NCBI GenBank assembly: GCA_022559845.1
Contig: CM040118.1
Coordinates: forward strand, 232,237,224-232,301,223
Length of the DNA stretch: 64,000 bases
Origin: Amorphophallus konjac
Taxonomy: Eukaryota > Streptophyta > Magnoliopsida > Alismatales > Araceae
Direction: 5' to 3'
Positions 23,997-35,090 of this stretch are shown one piece after another. A program made the translations under genes and the position numbers. Below the pieces are notes generated by a model, which was not told where the DNA came from, ran no database searches, and saw nothing but the letters and a program-made list of their open reading frames with translations. Position 1 is the stretch's first letter. Each line of letters opens with the position of its first letter.

Positions 23997-25372
23997 TGTA
24001 GCAACCCTGGAAAAAAATAAGATTTTTAAATAAATCAAATTAAAATAAAAGATAAGTAAATAGATGATGAAAGCCTAAACGCATAAGAATAAGACAGAAT
24101 GGAAATAACGCCTTTGGTCAAGGCGCTACTTCATTAAGAAACGCCTCTAGGTAAGGCGCTAATTAAAAAGGGACGCCCAAACAACAAGGCGTCAATTATC
24201 AAACGGCCAAAAAGGGAAGTAAATGTAACGCCCTCCACCTGGACGCGATTTATACAATAAACGACGCTTGACAAGGCGTCAATTTAAATTAACGCCCTCG
24301 CTTAAGACGTTAATTCAGTTCGAGTTTCGTTCGACCCAGGAGACCATCCAGGGCATGTTCTGGATAACTACGACAAAGATGGAATATGGTAAGGACTCTA
24401 TCATGGAAGTATTACTTCCAATACAACTCTAACCCTATTAGGATCCCCAAAATCCTATAAATATCTTGCTACTCGACCCAGACCGCTGTTTGGCGTTCTG
24501 TGTTGCTGTTGTCGACAGTGAAGAACCGGTAATGTTCTTCCTCTTTTTCTTTTACCTTAGGTTATATGATTAATGATCTTCATTATTTCTTCTGTAGGAA
24601 GTCTGCAGTAACTCTCTGTCGAAGTGAAGAACGTGAGGTTCTTCATCCTCTTCTTCTTCCTCTTCTGGTGATCAGAAGACTCTGTTACAAACAGAGTATC
24701 ATTTGTCTTCACGAATCTTCACGTTTCTTCTTCCATATCTTAATCAAGGTAGGTTTTCTCAAGATCGTAGCCCAAACTAGCTTAATATCTTAATAATATC
24801 TTCTGTCATACATGCATATAGTTTTATTGTGGTTTCAGATAATAAGCGACCCACACCAGGGCGCTAATTTCAAATAAGCGACCCACACCAGGGCGCTAAT
24901 TCTTGTTTTGACGCCCTACCTAGGAGTCGTCAATTTCATATAAATTGATATTTACCCATGTTTAAAATTCTATATCTATGAAACCATGAACCTAATCTAA
25001 TGCATGTTCATCCTGATTGAATCTTGCTATTTTTCTGGTCCTGACAATGTACCTATTTCCTGAAAATTTTAATATCTGAAATTTGGAAAATTATTTAATT
25101 AACGACCTGCACAAAGGCGTTTCTTATTGAATCGACGCCCCTGATCAGGACGCAAATTGAAAGGTAACGCCCCTGACCAGGGCGCATTTTTGTTAAATTC
25201 CATAATATTGGAAATTTTGGTAAAATAGAAATAAAGAATGGACGACTGCTGTATACGTCGTCAAATTGTGAATAAACGCCCCTGAGTAAGGCGTTAATTG
25301 GATAATTAATGACTTAGCTTAAGTCGCTATTTTCTGTATTACTATTTTACACTGATTACTGTCAACCGAAGG

Positions 25373-25443
<71 letters not shown>

Positions 25444-26857
25444 GCACTATATTTCCACTCCGTAAATATAGTCCCATGTTTCATGATGTTTTTATCGCAC
25501 TACCCTCAATTCTCATTGACATACAAGCTCTCCATTGGACATTCCGTTCCTTTGGACTAGCGAGTTAGTCATAGAGACCTCCGTAAGTCTCCTCGCAGCC
25601 TTGGATTCCCTCAAGGCCGACTGAGCTGGTTGTACCATAAAAACCCATTACACTATTTTTCCATGTCACTCTATAGAAACATGGTATACCGGCCCTCATG
25701 TTATGCAAAGTGTGTATCATGAGAATTCTCTTAATGGGATGAGGTTATCATGCCGTTGTTATGCTGTTCTTGTAAACCCCAATTTTATATCAACATTGTT
25801 ATGATGTTCTTGTGGACCCCAATTCTACATCAATATGATGTTCTTGTGGACCCCAATTCTATATAAAGAATGTCCATACTTACTTGTCATGGTACCCAAG
25901 TTAGGGAACCAATTCCACCTAGTTTTATCGATAATCGTGATTGTACTGTTATTATCATCTGTCTATGTCAAGTTCCATATTTTGGACTCTATTCTATCAA
26001 AGTTTATCCTACATGTCTATAAGCTTATTCTTGAAATTCCATATTGGCTATACACAAAAGTGGATGTTAAAATACAGGATTAATGCCTGCGCATATAGGG
26101 CCCGATCTGGTCCTGGGAGGAGCACCCGAAAGTACTTGTGCCCATGGGAGTTGATTGATCACGGTATTGGCATTATACCGAAGTGCATGACTAGCTTGAT
26201 TGAACATTCCACAAATCTTGTACTTGTACTTGACTTGATATTACATGACTTGTGTGACCCGAAAAAGGGTAATTTCATACTTGCGTGCTTGAACGTGATA
26301 GCCAAATTCCAACATGACATGATGAATACACCTGCTTGAATATCTTGATAGCTTTTGATATAAGTTCTTGAAAGTTCATGACTAGTTCTCGTCGCTATCA
26401 TATTGTTATACACTCTCTCTATCTTGTCATTTTATGCGAGCATGCATAGCTATAGTGCATTCATGAAAGATGTAATTACTTAAACCCATTGCTAGTTCTT
26501 GAGATATAATTTCCTACTGAGCGTTCGCTCACTTAGTGTTTCCCTACTTTTCAGGTAAGTCCGGCGATGAGGGAACTCAAACGGATGGGGAAAATCAAGA
26601 GTGAAAGAGATAGAGCTTCTTCCGTGTTATCTAGTCTTTTTCATATTTTCTTGAGTCAACCTTATATTTTTCCTTTATTTTAGTTAGTACTTCAAGGGTT
26701 TGTAATAGACATGTTCTTATGAAGGAATAAAGGATTGGGTTATCTTTACTTTTGCGCATCTCTGATTTTGGTGTCGAATACACTAATACTCTGATTGACA
26801 TGATTGATATAAACTCGGCACGCGTCTCCGGGTATCTTCCGCTCTCGGGGCGTGACA
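23997..26857 (+). repeat. B 3' LTR
   Basis: Near copy of 16511-19397. It differs near 24838-24900, where two adjacent units read AATAAGCGACCCACACCAGG, replacing a different unit in the 5' LTR, and in the length of the TA tract. Confidence 0.95.
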
Positions 26858-27318
26858 AGGTCGACACCCATGTTCTTCCAGGAAGTGCTCAATTGGCTAT
26901 TCTAATAAGATGTGTCGACTCTTTTCATACAGGAGGTCGACACCCTTATTCTTCCAGAAATCCTCAAGCCAATAAACTGTCAGATCAGTGGACCATCCAG
27001 AGAGAGAAAAAGGAACCGTAAATCATTAAAATTAAGGATTTTGGGGTCTGGACCGCGTCTCAAGGTCTGACCCTTGCTCTACCATCTTATCACTCATTTT
27101 TCTACCTTTTGGAGATGGTTTTGTCAGAAATCTAGCTGGAAGAGCCACTTCTGTCTGCTGCGATGTAAGTCTTCACTGTCTGCCTATCCATACTGTCTAC
27201 TACTGAGAACAGGACACTCCACAGTCTGCCACCATCTTGCTGTCGACCAATGGGCTGTCCAACCAGCCATTGTACGCAGAAGAGTACATTTGAGCAGAAT
27301 GAGAAGACTCCATATCTG
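26858..27318 (+). repeat. A 3' LTR, second part
   Basis: Starts with the second aggtc copy and resumes the 75-bp GTCGAC array of A, then matches 5' LTR sequence up to ccatatctg. Homology then breaks until 31728. Confidence 0.9.
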
Positions 27319-27651
27319 AGGGAGAGTTATTGTAAATATCTGATGATGTCTAAAGGGAGATCTGGTCTGCTCCTTCACACTGACTGCCATCATACCTATC
27401 CTTGTACTTAAAGCTGCGACTAGCCAATAGGAAGATCACATCAAGCAGCACATTAAATGTTATGGGATATGGTCACCATCCTCTTATTGATTATCACCAT
27501 CACACATGGCATTCACTCTAGAAGACATTCTAGCTCTCACCTTCTGGCGCATGCTTCAAGGAAGCTTTGGAGGGAATACTTCATTGATCCACTGGTCCAA
27601 AGGAAGACTTCTTGGCGTGCAATACTCCCAGGCTCTCTCAACTGGTCTTCT

Positions 27652-27659
27652 TATTTATA
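27652..27659 (+). promoter_or_regulatory. Putative TATA box of A-type LTR
   Basis: TATTTATA followed by CCAAGC, about 370 bases upstream of the hairpin chain, the same relative order as in E and G. Confidence 0.5.
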
Positions 27660-28029
27660 CCAAGCTTACTCAACTGAAGCGGCGGCTGCTGTCATCCAAA
27701 AAGTGCCACGCCCTAGACCAATCTACGAAGAATACTCCTAAGTAGCATGAGAGCATCCCCAGCACCTATTGGACTTAGTCTAGTGCTGTGAGAGAAGAAG
27801 AAGAAGAGAGAGCAGCCTTGAGAGAGAAGAAAAATCTTACAGTCTACCGGTGCTTGAAGAAAAGGATCCTTGGATCCAATCTTGTAGCTGCACTCACCAG
27901 TTCTGATGTCTTGATCCACTCCTTCAGCTGGTGTCTACATTGTCTCAATTGATTCTCCACTGCACTTGCAGTATTCGATTTCTATTTGTTACAGTTCATC
28001 TATCACCAATACATCTAGCTTCTCCGATC

Positions 28030-28265
28030 CCCTGTTTAGGGACCGGGTTCCCTCTGTGGTTTCAGAGGAAGAGAGGATCAGATCCTCTGGATGGTTCAAG
28101 CTGTTAGTCAGCAGAAAGTAAGTTGTGCTGCTCAGCTATGTAAGCAAGCTGTGTTGCTCAGCGGATCAAGCTGTGTGTCAGCTGGAAAGCCTCACCGAGT
28201 TTGGTGAGGGGTGGACGTAGGTTGTGGGCTAACAACCGAACCACCTTAAAATCCTTGTGTTGTGG
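28030..28265 (+). promoter_or_regulatory. Hairpin chain and conserved U5 box in A segment
   Basis: Stem-loops CCCT/AGGG (28030-28041), CCTCTG/CAGAGG (28051-28068), AGAGGA/TCCTCT (28072-28088), GCTG/CAGC (28100-28112), GCAA/TTGC (28143-28156), AGCTG/CAGCT (28169-28183), then CTCACC/GGTGAG (28191-28208), GGGGTGGACGTAGG and CCGAACCACCTTAAAATCC. Confidence 0.65.
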
Positions 28266-29210
28266 GTTGTATACATTGTGAGCTTGTTCCATATCCTCTA
28301 TCCCTATTTCACAGGTTCGTGTGCTCCTAATCTTGGTTATCTCATTTGCACACTCAAGCACTCTAATATTGCTCCTTCTATTTCATCTGTTCTTTAATTG
28401 GCCTTAGCACTTTGACTACATCATTTGGGCGGCTGTGGACGCACTTTTTATTAAGATCTTTATTTGTTTGTTTATTGAGTTTATTCAGTGCATGGGCGTG
28501 CCAGTCACCAAAGTGACGATTTATTCAGGTGCTCGATCTGACTAATCAGACGACTGTGTAGTTCGTGTCGGGACCAAAACCCGTCGTGCCATAAAGGTCA
28601 CGGTATTATTTACATCCCCCATACGGGGGGACACCCTTGATTGATTGCCGGGAATAAGGGCCCTACGGCCTGAAATTCATGGTAACAAAGCGAGAGTAAA
28701 GATCTCGGATAACGTTTAAACAAACCCGCGTTGGGGCGTAAAATATTCATAGATACGTATATGTTGGTCACTCACGGACCATTTCATGTTCGGACAGAAG
28801 TCCGCATTAGTAGCATCGAAGACGACGATAAACCGTACGGATGTCTGCCGTATGTACGGCAAGTTTAATGTCGATGCGGGATCGGATCCCTGCGGAAGTG
28901 GGTCAAGCTGATGAACTGTCGGCCCAAGATGTGCCCGGATCGTGACAATGTCGGGGATTCCGAGGTCCACGTCCGATACCACGGGGCATCATTGCATTTC
29001 TCTTCATGCACAGTCCGGGGGAGCGAATTGTTAAGTGTGAAGCCCGAACTCGCGAACATATTCCCTCGCACGCGGATCGACCTGTGCGGTCAGGTCACGG
29101 GGATTAAGGGGATACTTTTGATTAGTTTTCTATTAACTTGAAGTATTTTTTTTATTTGCTTAATCACCTTCTTTCTTTTAGGCACGCTGGAATAAGGGGA
29201 TACTAGGAGA

Positions 29211-31008
29211 GGAGAGGGCGCACCGGAATAAGGCAATAAGGAGCGCACCAGAATAGGCTCAAGAAGAGGGGGGCTCGCCGGTTTAATGGGTACAATGGGG
29301 CGCGCCAGAATAGGAGGTTCTCATGGAGTGCGCGCCAGATTAGGTGATGCCAGGGGGGGCGCCAGAATAGGAGGTGCCAGGGCACTATTCATTCCAAGAT
29401 TTGGAAAGTGGATTTGAGTGTGAAGCTAATCCGGCGCGGGGGGGTAGCGCACCGGATTAACCCGCGCCGGATTAGGGGGGCACCGGATTAATATCTCTGG
29501 AGGTTTTCTTTTATTCTTCTTGCTTCTTTTTCTTCTTTCTTTCACATGCAAGTTGATTAGTTGATTAGTTTGTTCACCCAATTGGTGGATTAAGTCTGTA
29601 GAGAGGAAGTTTATATACTTTAACCGCTTGTTAGGGTGACTTAGCATGAAGATCCAAGTGTTTTGTTCAAAGGAGTTCGTTGTGCAGGAGCTTGGAGGTT
29701 CAGCTTGATTCAGAGGCTTCAAACACATGCTGCTTTCGTCCCCAGAGAGTGGTTCATTCGTTTGCTCTGTGTGCTCTTGCTCCAGACATAAATTGGGTAG
29801 CACCTCCCCCGGACTGAGGTTTGCTGGGGTGAAATAAAGGATTGTCAAACGGAATACTCCGGGACGATCCCAAAAACTCGGAGTGGCCTAACGGCAGTCC
29901 GGTGTCCCATGGTTGAACGTAGAAGCCCAGAGGACCAGCCTTCAAGGGGTTCTAACAGTTCATGGGTTGTAGCTATGTGAGAGCTCCGATGGGGTAGATG
30001 TTCGCCATGGGATGGCCATGAATGTTCACCCTCATACGGTTACTTCAAAGGCCATGCTATGGAAGAGCAGGCTTTGAATCACCTTAGGCGAGTAGAAGAC
30101 AGGGAGAATAGGGGAGTGAAGGCTAACAAAAGTAAATCACTGTGCTTTTCAACTACTCTCTGTTTATTCATCCACCAAAAGGGGGAGATTAAAATACAAG
30201 GAAGCTCGTCCCGAAGGGAAGGGAGAATACATTGAAGGGGAAGAAGGGAAATACATCGAAAAGGGAAGAAGGAGATACACCAGTGGGGGAGAGGGAACGG
30301 AGCACAAGCTCCTCCCCCTCCGAACTCACCTTTCCTCTCTCACCCACTCTCTCTTTTTCTTCACCTTGCAGGCACAGAGGGATCGAGCTTCTTCTTCTCT
30401 TCGAATGCCGGCGATAGCCCCTCCTTTCACCGAACTCTTCTCACCGAACCCTCCCACCGAACTCTTCTCACCGAACTCTCCCACCGAACCCCTCTTCTTC
30501 AGCTCTTCGTCTCGTTATATATATGAGTGGGAGGTGGGGGAGGAAGAGAGCACAAGCTCTATCCCCTCCGGCTCACCTCTGTCGCCTCTTTCCTCGTGTT
30601 CGAAGTAGTTGAGTGGCCTACCGGGAGAGCCACTGATAGAGTAGGGATGGTGCAGTTCCTGGATTGGCCGACGGCGATCGGTGGAGATGTGATGGCTGGT
30701 GCGGAGCTCGAAGCCTTCCATTCCTGGGAGCAGGAAGAGCTCAAGCGGTTGCACGTTGGTCTGGAGCCGGCTGCTCACCCACTTCAGGTAAGTTCCTTCT
30801 GTTTACACCCAAAAATAGGGGATCGAATGTAGGATGGGATGTCTCAGAGGTAAAATGGCGCGGGGTTGGGCGCGCCAGAATAGCACGAATGGGGGGGCGT
30901 GTCGAAATAGCACAAATGGGTTTAACCCATAAGAAGTGCGCGCCAGTTTTGGTGGTATATGGGGGGTGCGCCGATTTAAGATCCATGGGGGGGCGCGTTG
31001 GTTTAAAG
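29211..31008 (+). repeat. Two arrays of GCGCGCCAGAATAGG-like motif
   Basis: About nine copies at 29211-29489 and about six more degenerate copies at 30858-31008. Consensus GCGCRCCRGAWTARG, spaced 20-30 bases, with variants ending GGTTTAA. Resembles the U3 arrays of A, E and G in style, not in sequence. Confidence 0.6.
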
Positions 31009-31727
31009 CCATATAGGCACAACCATGCCAGTTTAAGCATCATATGGTCTCTTCCTAGCTTAGTGGTGATTCGGACGGGCGCCCGCCCCTTGGTAGTACT
31101 TTAGCTGTAATGCGTCTCTTCCCAGATGTTTAATTTGAAGCCTTCGAGCCTCGGTTTAGGACTTCAAGTGATTTTCGGCGTGTGTCGACCATGTGTTTGC
31201 CTTCCCGAGCCTCTTCTGATTCGGCCTTCGGCAATGCCAACTGGAGAGCTGGGGCCACCTCTTCTGCCCGAAGGGCTTCTCGTTGGGTGGAGAAGCGCCG
31301 GGTATATATATTCATCCTGCTTGGAGGAGGTACGAGGTCAGTTCGGCCTTTTCGTCTTTGACTTGCTCTCGGGGTGTCGAGACGTCTATGCCGCAGGGAC
31401 GTTCCTTTTCTTCTCTTCTTTTTTGACGTCCACAGCGGCCTGTTGCAACCTTGCATACAGGCGTCAAGGCAAAAGTCTTGCTAAGAGATTCCCTGACTTA
31501 GACTCGCATACACCTTGGTTGATCACCACTACATTCACACACATATGCACTCTGAGTGATCAACATTGCATACACACACTCATGCTTGTTGCAAGCCCTC
31601 TTATGTTCTAGTGTTGGGCTTCATGATCCCTACACTCCAAGGCTTATACCTCTCAAAGATCACAAATGTGGTTAAAGAAGTGTCGACCTCTCTTCAGTAA
31701 AGAGTCGACCTGTGTTGGCCTGATCTG

Positions 31728-32027
31728 TTAGAGGTGTTGACCTCACTGCCCTGAAGAGCAGACCCCAGCTCACTTCATAGCTGGATCTTGCTGAAGAAGT
31801 GTCACCTGCCCGCTGGGAGTGTCGACCTGTCTGAACTGGGCATTGGGTTTAACGTTATTACTTATTCCATTCCTGTTTATTCCGCTGCACTATGTGCTTA
31901 TGTGAGTCATTTACCTTATAGGAGTGGTCTGTGTTTTTAAGGAGTCAAGATTTAAATAGGCCAAACTTATTAATAGGATCTATTCAACCCCCCTTCTAGA
32001 TCTGATTGCACTCCATGGGACCTAACA
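31728..32027 (+). repeat. A 3' LTR, third part and element end
   Basis: Resumes 5' LTR sequence from TTAGAGGTG and ends GGGACCTAACA; the target duplication agctc follows. The 5' LTR has 29 extra bases just inside. Confidence 0.9.
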
Positions 32028-32032
32028 AGCTC

Positions 32033-32538
32033 CGGTTGTCACTGCCCGAGAGGCTGGGGGGGAGCACTTGCATGCTGTCCCGACGCTCCTCGGGGGCCCC
32101 GGCTTCTGGAAACGGTCGGCGTGCTCCGGTCTTCTCCCTCCTCGGGGTTGAGGAGGCTTCCTGCCCTAGGGGAGGGGCATGCGATGGTCCTTCGGACATG
32201 TTGCGAATGAGTCGCTGCCCCCGGAGGGGAAAACGGCCTCTAGCCGTTTACTGGGAGGCATCTCCACGTAGGGGGCTCTTTCGGGGGAGCGGCGACTTCT
32301 CCTCCCTGGCCGCCGGACCCTCATGAGATCCACGAGGACATCCAGTTTTGCGTTGAGGGTTTGGAGGGCGTCGGTGCTCCCGTCGGGAAGTTGTTCCCCC
32401 GCCATCGATGGAGGTATCTCATTAGCGTGATTGCCTGACGGAGAATTCTCCATGGGGAGAGAAGGTGCGTCGTCTTCCGTCACCAAGGCTTTCCCCAGGT
32501 CGCCAACAGTCCTCCTGCCAGAATTTCTTCACACCATG
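32033..32538 (-). pseudogene. gag: D gag, N-terminal part
   Basis: Starts at ATG 32538 but the third codon is TGA (32530-32532), where the other Tat copy has an arginine codon. The minus strand then reads SGRRTVGD, ALNAKLDVLVDLMR (the conserved N-terminal helix) and, after a frame change near 32165, EASSTPRREK. It joins the capsid half at 453 across element A. Confidence 0.8.
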
Positions 32539-32561
32539 ATGGCTCTTTGTTCGTTTCCCAC

Positions 32562-32573
32562 AGACGGCGCCAG
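32562..32573 (-). other. D primer-binding site
   Basis: Minus-strand TGGCGCCGTCTG, matching the first nine bases expected for plant tRNA-Asp and typical of Tat elements; two bases from the LTR. Confidence 0.8.
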
Positions 32574-32575
32574 AC

Positions 32576-33306
32576 AAAGAGGGGCTATCTCGCACTGCTC
32601 CTGAGCGGGGAAGAGGATGACCACGTACACTTGAAGTGTAAACCGCAAGAAGAGAAATGAGTCAGAGGTGCCCAGGGATAGATCCCCAGGGAAGACCCTC
32701 CGATGCTTAAGTCAGCAAAGTAGTAGAGCTATGATGCGAAGGGAAGAGCTAGGAGGAAGGTGGGAGCGCGAGATCCCTCTCCACCAAAAGGTGAAGTGGT
32801 TCCTGCTCAGGGTTTTTGGCTCTTGCCTGGCTTACCTCTTGTAGTGGGGCTTTTCCAGTTTAAATAGTGACCCATTGTGCGACTGATCCCTATAAGCAGA
32901 GGAGTCTTAGGGGGGTTACATCCTTCATGCGGGATCCTTTATAGCACGCGGACTCTTGGTCTCCCCTATCCCTTTGAGCTTCCTATCATTAAGGGATTCG
33001 CAACGGCCGTACTACTAAGCTTCCATAAGTGAGCCCGAGCGATAGGCACTTGCCCAGGAGTGGTCTCCCGAGCGATGAGTTCATGGTCGGGATAGGGAAT
33101 AGGGGGCTCCGGGGGAGCTTTCCCGATCGAACTGATGCTCGGACTTCCCAACCTGAAGGCCGCCTAGGAAGCGCTTGTACCAAGTGAGTTTTTGGGCTTT
33201 ATACTAAGTGGGCCCGAGGGCTACCACTTCAAGGAGTTGGGCCTCGTTCGGTCTGGTTGGACCTCTTTTGGCCTCTCCGTACGGGTGATGAGATTCCCCC
33301 TCTCCA
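32576..33306 (-). repeat. D 5' LTR (731 bp)
   Basis: On the minus strand it starts TGGAGAGGGGGAATC and ends next to the primer site. Homologous throughout to 55273-56057. The terminal CA has become TG (plus strand starts caaagagg instead of tgaagagg). A TATTTAAA on the minus strand near 32858-32866 is the likely TATA. Confidence 0.85.
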
Positions 33307-34564
33307 CCCTCCATAAATTTTGATAAGGAATCATTCAAATCAGACACTTGATTTTCTAGGGAAGTTATTAACAATTCAGAATTAACCATTTCTTCCTCAT
33401 ACTCTGCCATTCTGATTTTCAGGGTTTCATTAACCGATTTGTAGTCTTCATTCTCTTTTTGTAGAATCAACCATTTTTTGGATTCAGATGTGACTACAAA
33501 TTTCCCCTTTTTCAGAATCAGTAATTTATCAGAAATGGCAGTATTCAATTCTTTCAATTTTTCATTTTCAGACCTTAATTCTTTGATCTGTTCAGCAAGA
33601 TTCTCATCATTAGACATGGAACTTATCTGTTCAATTAGTTCTTCCTCTCTCTGTTCAAATTCAAGTTTCTCATCTAGCGGATTTTTGTTTTCTTCTCTGA
33701 GAGAAGCAATCAAGTCTTTTAGCCATTCAAGGTCTGAGGAGAGGGCTTCATTTAATTCTTTCAAGAAAGAACACGTATTACAATCAGAGTTGTAATAACA
33801 AAAATTGTCAGCTTCTTTTCCTAGCTTTCTGTTTTGATTTTCAGTTTCATCAAGACTTTTCCATTTTTTACCTTAACGGCTTTAAGCTTCTCAGAAATTA
33901 AGTTGTTTCCATGCTCAAAATTGGTAAGTTTCTTTTCAGCCTTTTCAATTTGTTTTTTAAGAACTTCATTTTTAGACATCAAGACTTCTAATTCAGAACT
34001 GACAGTGTTGAAACTTTTCAACTGATTTCTAAGAGAATCAATTTCAGATTTCAAAATTTCACACTCTTTTTTTTGAATTAGAGTTGACAGCATCATGTAA
34101 TTTCTTTTTCAGTATTTTACTTTGTTTACATGCCCTTTCATATTTTTCTAACAGATTACCATAGGCATCCTCCCAATCATCTAGGGAAAAGTTATCAAAA
34201 TGATTTACCTGATCACCATCCTCCTCTTCATTTTGATTGCTGCTTTGTTCACTATAAGACATTCATCTTCATTTCCTCTGTTGGCAGTCTTCAGTTTATC
34301 CAAGATATCTTTTATAGACCTGCACTCATAAAAACAAGAATGGAATGCCTTGTTAGTAGCTACCTTCATTAAATCTAATGCTATAAGATTTTTAGAATTC
34401 CTAGATCTATTTATGTCTGTCCACTTAGACTTGTCCTTCGGCAATCTATGTGGATTGTGAGTGATTAGGTTCCATAGATCAGGATCAATCAATTTAATGT
34501 AGCTACGCAAGTTGCTAAACCATGAATTAAAATTAGAGCCATTGAAAACCGGTGGGTGAGCCAT
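33307..34564 (-). pseudogene. gag: E gag, N-terminal and coiled-coil part
   Basis: ATG at 34564: MAHPPVFNGSNFNSWFSNL, then IKLIDPDLWNLI and HRLPKDKSKWTDIN, the Copia Gag N-terminal domain, closely like G. A frame change near 34260 leads to SYSEQSSNQNEEEDG, and another near 34090 to a long coiled coil including CNTCSFLKELNEALSSDLEWL, the CxxCS module seen in A and G. The ORF reads into the LTR of D, so its apparent C-terminus is not its own. Zinc knuckles are not in the window. Confidence 0.8.
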
Positions 34565-34672
34565 CGAGACAATTACCAATCAGATTCAAAGTAGTAGGCA
34601 GCAATCAGAAAATTGCACCAAAGAAGCTGCAGGATCTACTGCGGATCGTTGGATCCGTAGAACCAGTAACCT

Positions 34673-34684
34673 GCTCTGATACCA
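34673..34684 (-). other. E primer-binding site (initiator tRNA-Met)
   Basis: Minus-strand TGGTATCAGAGC two bases from the LTR end TTCTAACA. Confidence 0.9.
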
Positions 34685-35090
34685 ATTGTTAGAATAGGTG
34701 GTACACGAAAATAGATCCAGAGGGGGGGGTGAATGGATCTTTTGAAAATTTTGACCAAATAAAACACAAATGCCACTCTAAGAAACAAATGAAAATTGCA
34801 CTAGCGCTCAAAGCGAACGGTAAACAAAACCTATGAAGGAGGCAGGAGATAGGGAACAATCACACCAAGGCAATCACACGACTCGTAGGATTTAACATCC
34901 TAAGATAGTGTTTCTATTAGACACTCAGACAACCACTTAGCGCATGAAGAGCAGATCAATGAAGAGCTAGCTGTAAACTGAAGGGAATGTAGTTCAGTCT
35001 GACCATACAGCGAACATAAACCAATTAACCACACAACCAGAAGATTCTATGAAGAGGGAAGAAGATAAGGAACAATCACATGAAGCAAAC

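Larger units (their letters stand above)
16511..26857 (+). mobile_element. Tekay/Del-type chromovirus B in A 3' LTR
   Basis: LTRs of 2887 and 2861 bp beginning TGTAGCAACCCTGG and ending GGGGCRTGACA; exact duplication aggtc at 16506-16510 and 26858-26862; tRNA-Met primer site; polypurine tract. The internal region encodes the full gag-protease-RT-RNase H-integrase-chromodomain order with five in-frame stops and no frameshift seen. It is defective but structurally complete. Confidence 0.95.
27319..31727 (+). other. 4.4-kb segment absent from A 5' LTR
   Basis: Bounded by atctg on both sides (27314-27318, 31723-31727), either a target duplication or the scar of a deletion in the 5' LTR. The first 1.1 kb looks like the missing promoter and leader of A's own LTR: TATA box at 27652-27659, hairpin chain and conserved box. 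From about 28.4 kb I recognise no family: a possible LTR start TGTTAAGTGTGAAGCCCG at 29028 after a GGGGGAGCG tract, two arrays of GCGCGCCAGAATAGG, a 30290-30590 stretch with duplicated AGCACAAGCTC blocks, and a TATATATA near 31303. The ORFs here have no recognisable domains. Confidence 0.55.
454..32027 (+). mobile_element. Sirevirus-like (Ty1/Copia) gag-only element A, with nested insertions
   Basis: Both ends are TG...CA with the inverted terminus TGTTGGG...CCCAACA, a 5-bp target duplication with one mismatch, an initiator tRNA-Met primer site after the 5' LTR and a Sirevirus-style polypurine tract (catcatcaaaaatggggaga) before the 3' LTR. After removing C, B and the 27.3-31.7 kb segment, the internal part has a gag ORF (2318-12176, interrupted by C) and about 3.3 kb without coding capacity. 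No protease, integrase, RT or RNase H was found, so A appears non-autonomous. Confidence 0.85.
1..33306 (-). mobile_element. Tat-lineage Ty3/Gypsy element D, 5' part, split by element A
   Basis: Reading the minus strand from 33306 leftward gives LTR, primer-binding site, gag start, the A insertion (454-32027), then the capsid part of gag, which runs off the window at base 1. The two gag pieces match the gag of the Tat element at 60-61.6 kb in order and orientation. The flanking copies aactc (449-453) and agctc (32028-32032) are the target duplication made by A. The rest of D (pol and 3' LTR) lies left of the window. D itself interrupts the gag of element E at 33306/33307. Confidence 0.85.

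Noticed and set aside
28716..28982. 88-residue minus-strand ORF of ordinary composition
   Set aside because: No family motif, no promoter or neighbour supporting it; left as part of the unclassified segment.
30232..31104. Possible host gene (several 60-146 residue ORFs with a GT-AG-like site near 30785)
   Set aside because: Frames overlap on both strands, are Ser/Pro-rich from repeats and show no domain; the AT-rich TATA and GTAAG sites are too weak alone.
27319..31727. Reading this segment as one transposon insertion with target duplication atctg
   Set aside because: The ends are not TG...CA and the first kilobase looks like A's own LTR leader, so a deletion in the 5' LTR explains the atctg repeats equally well.
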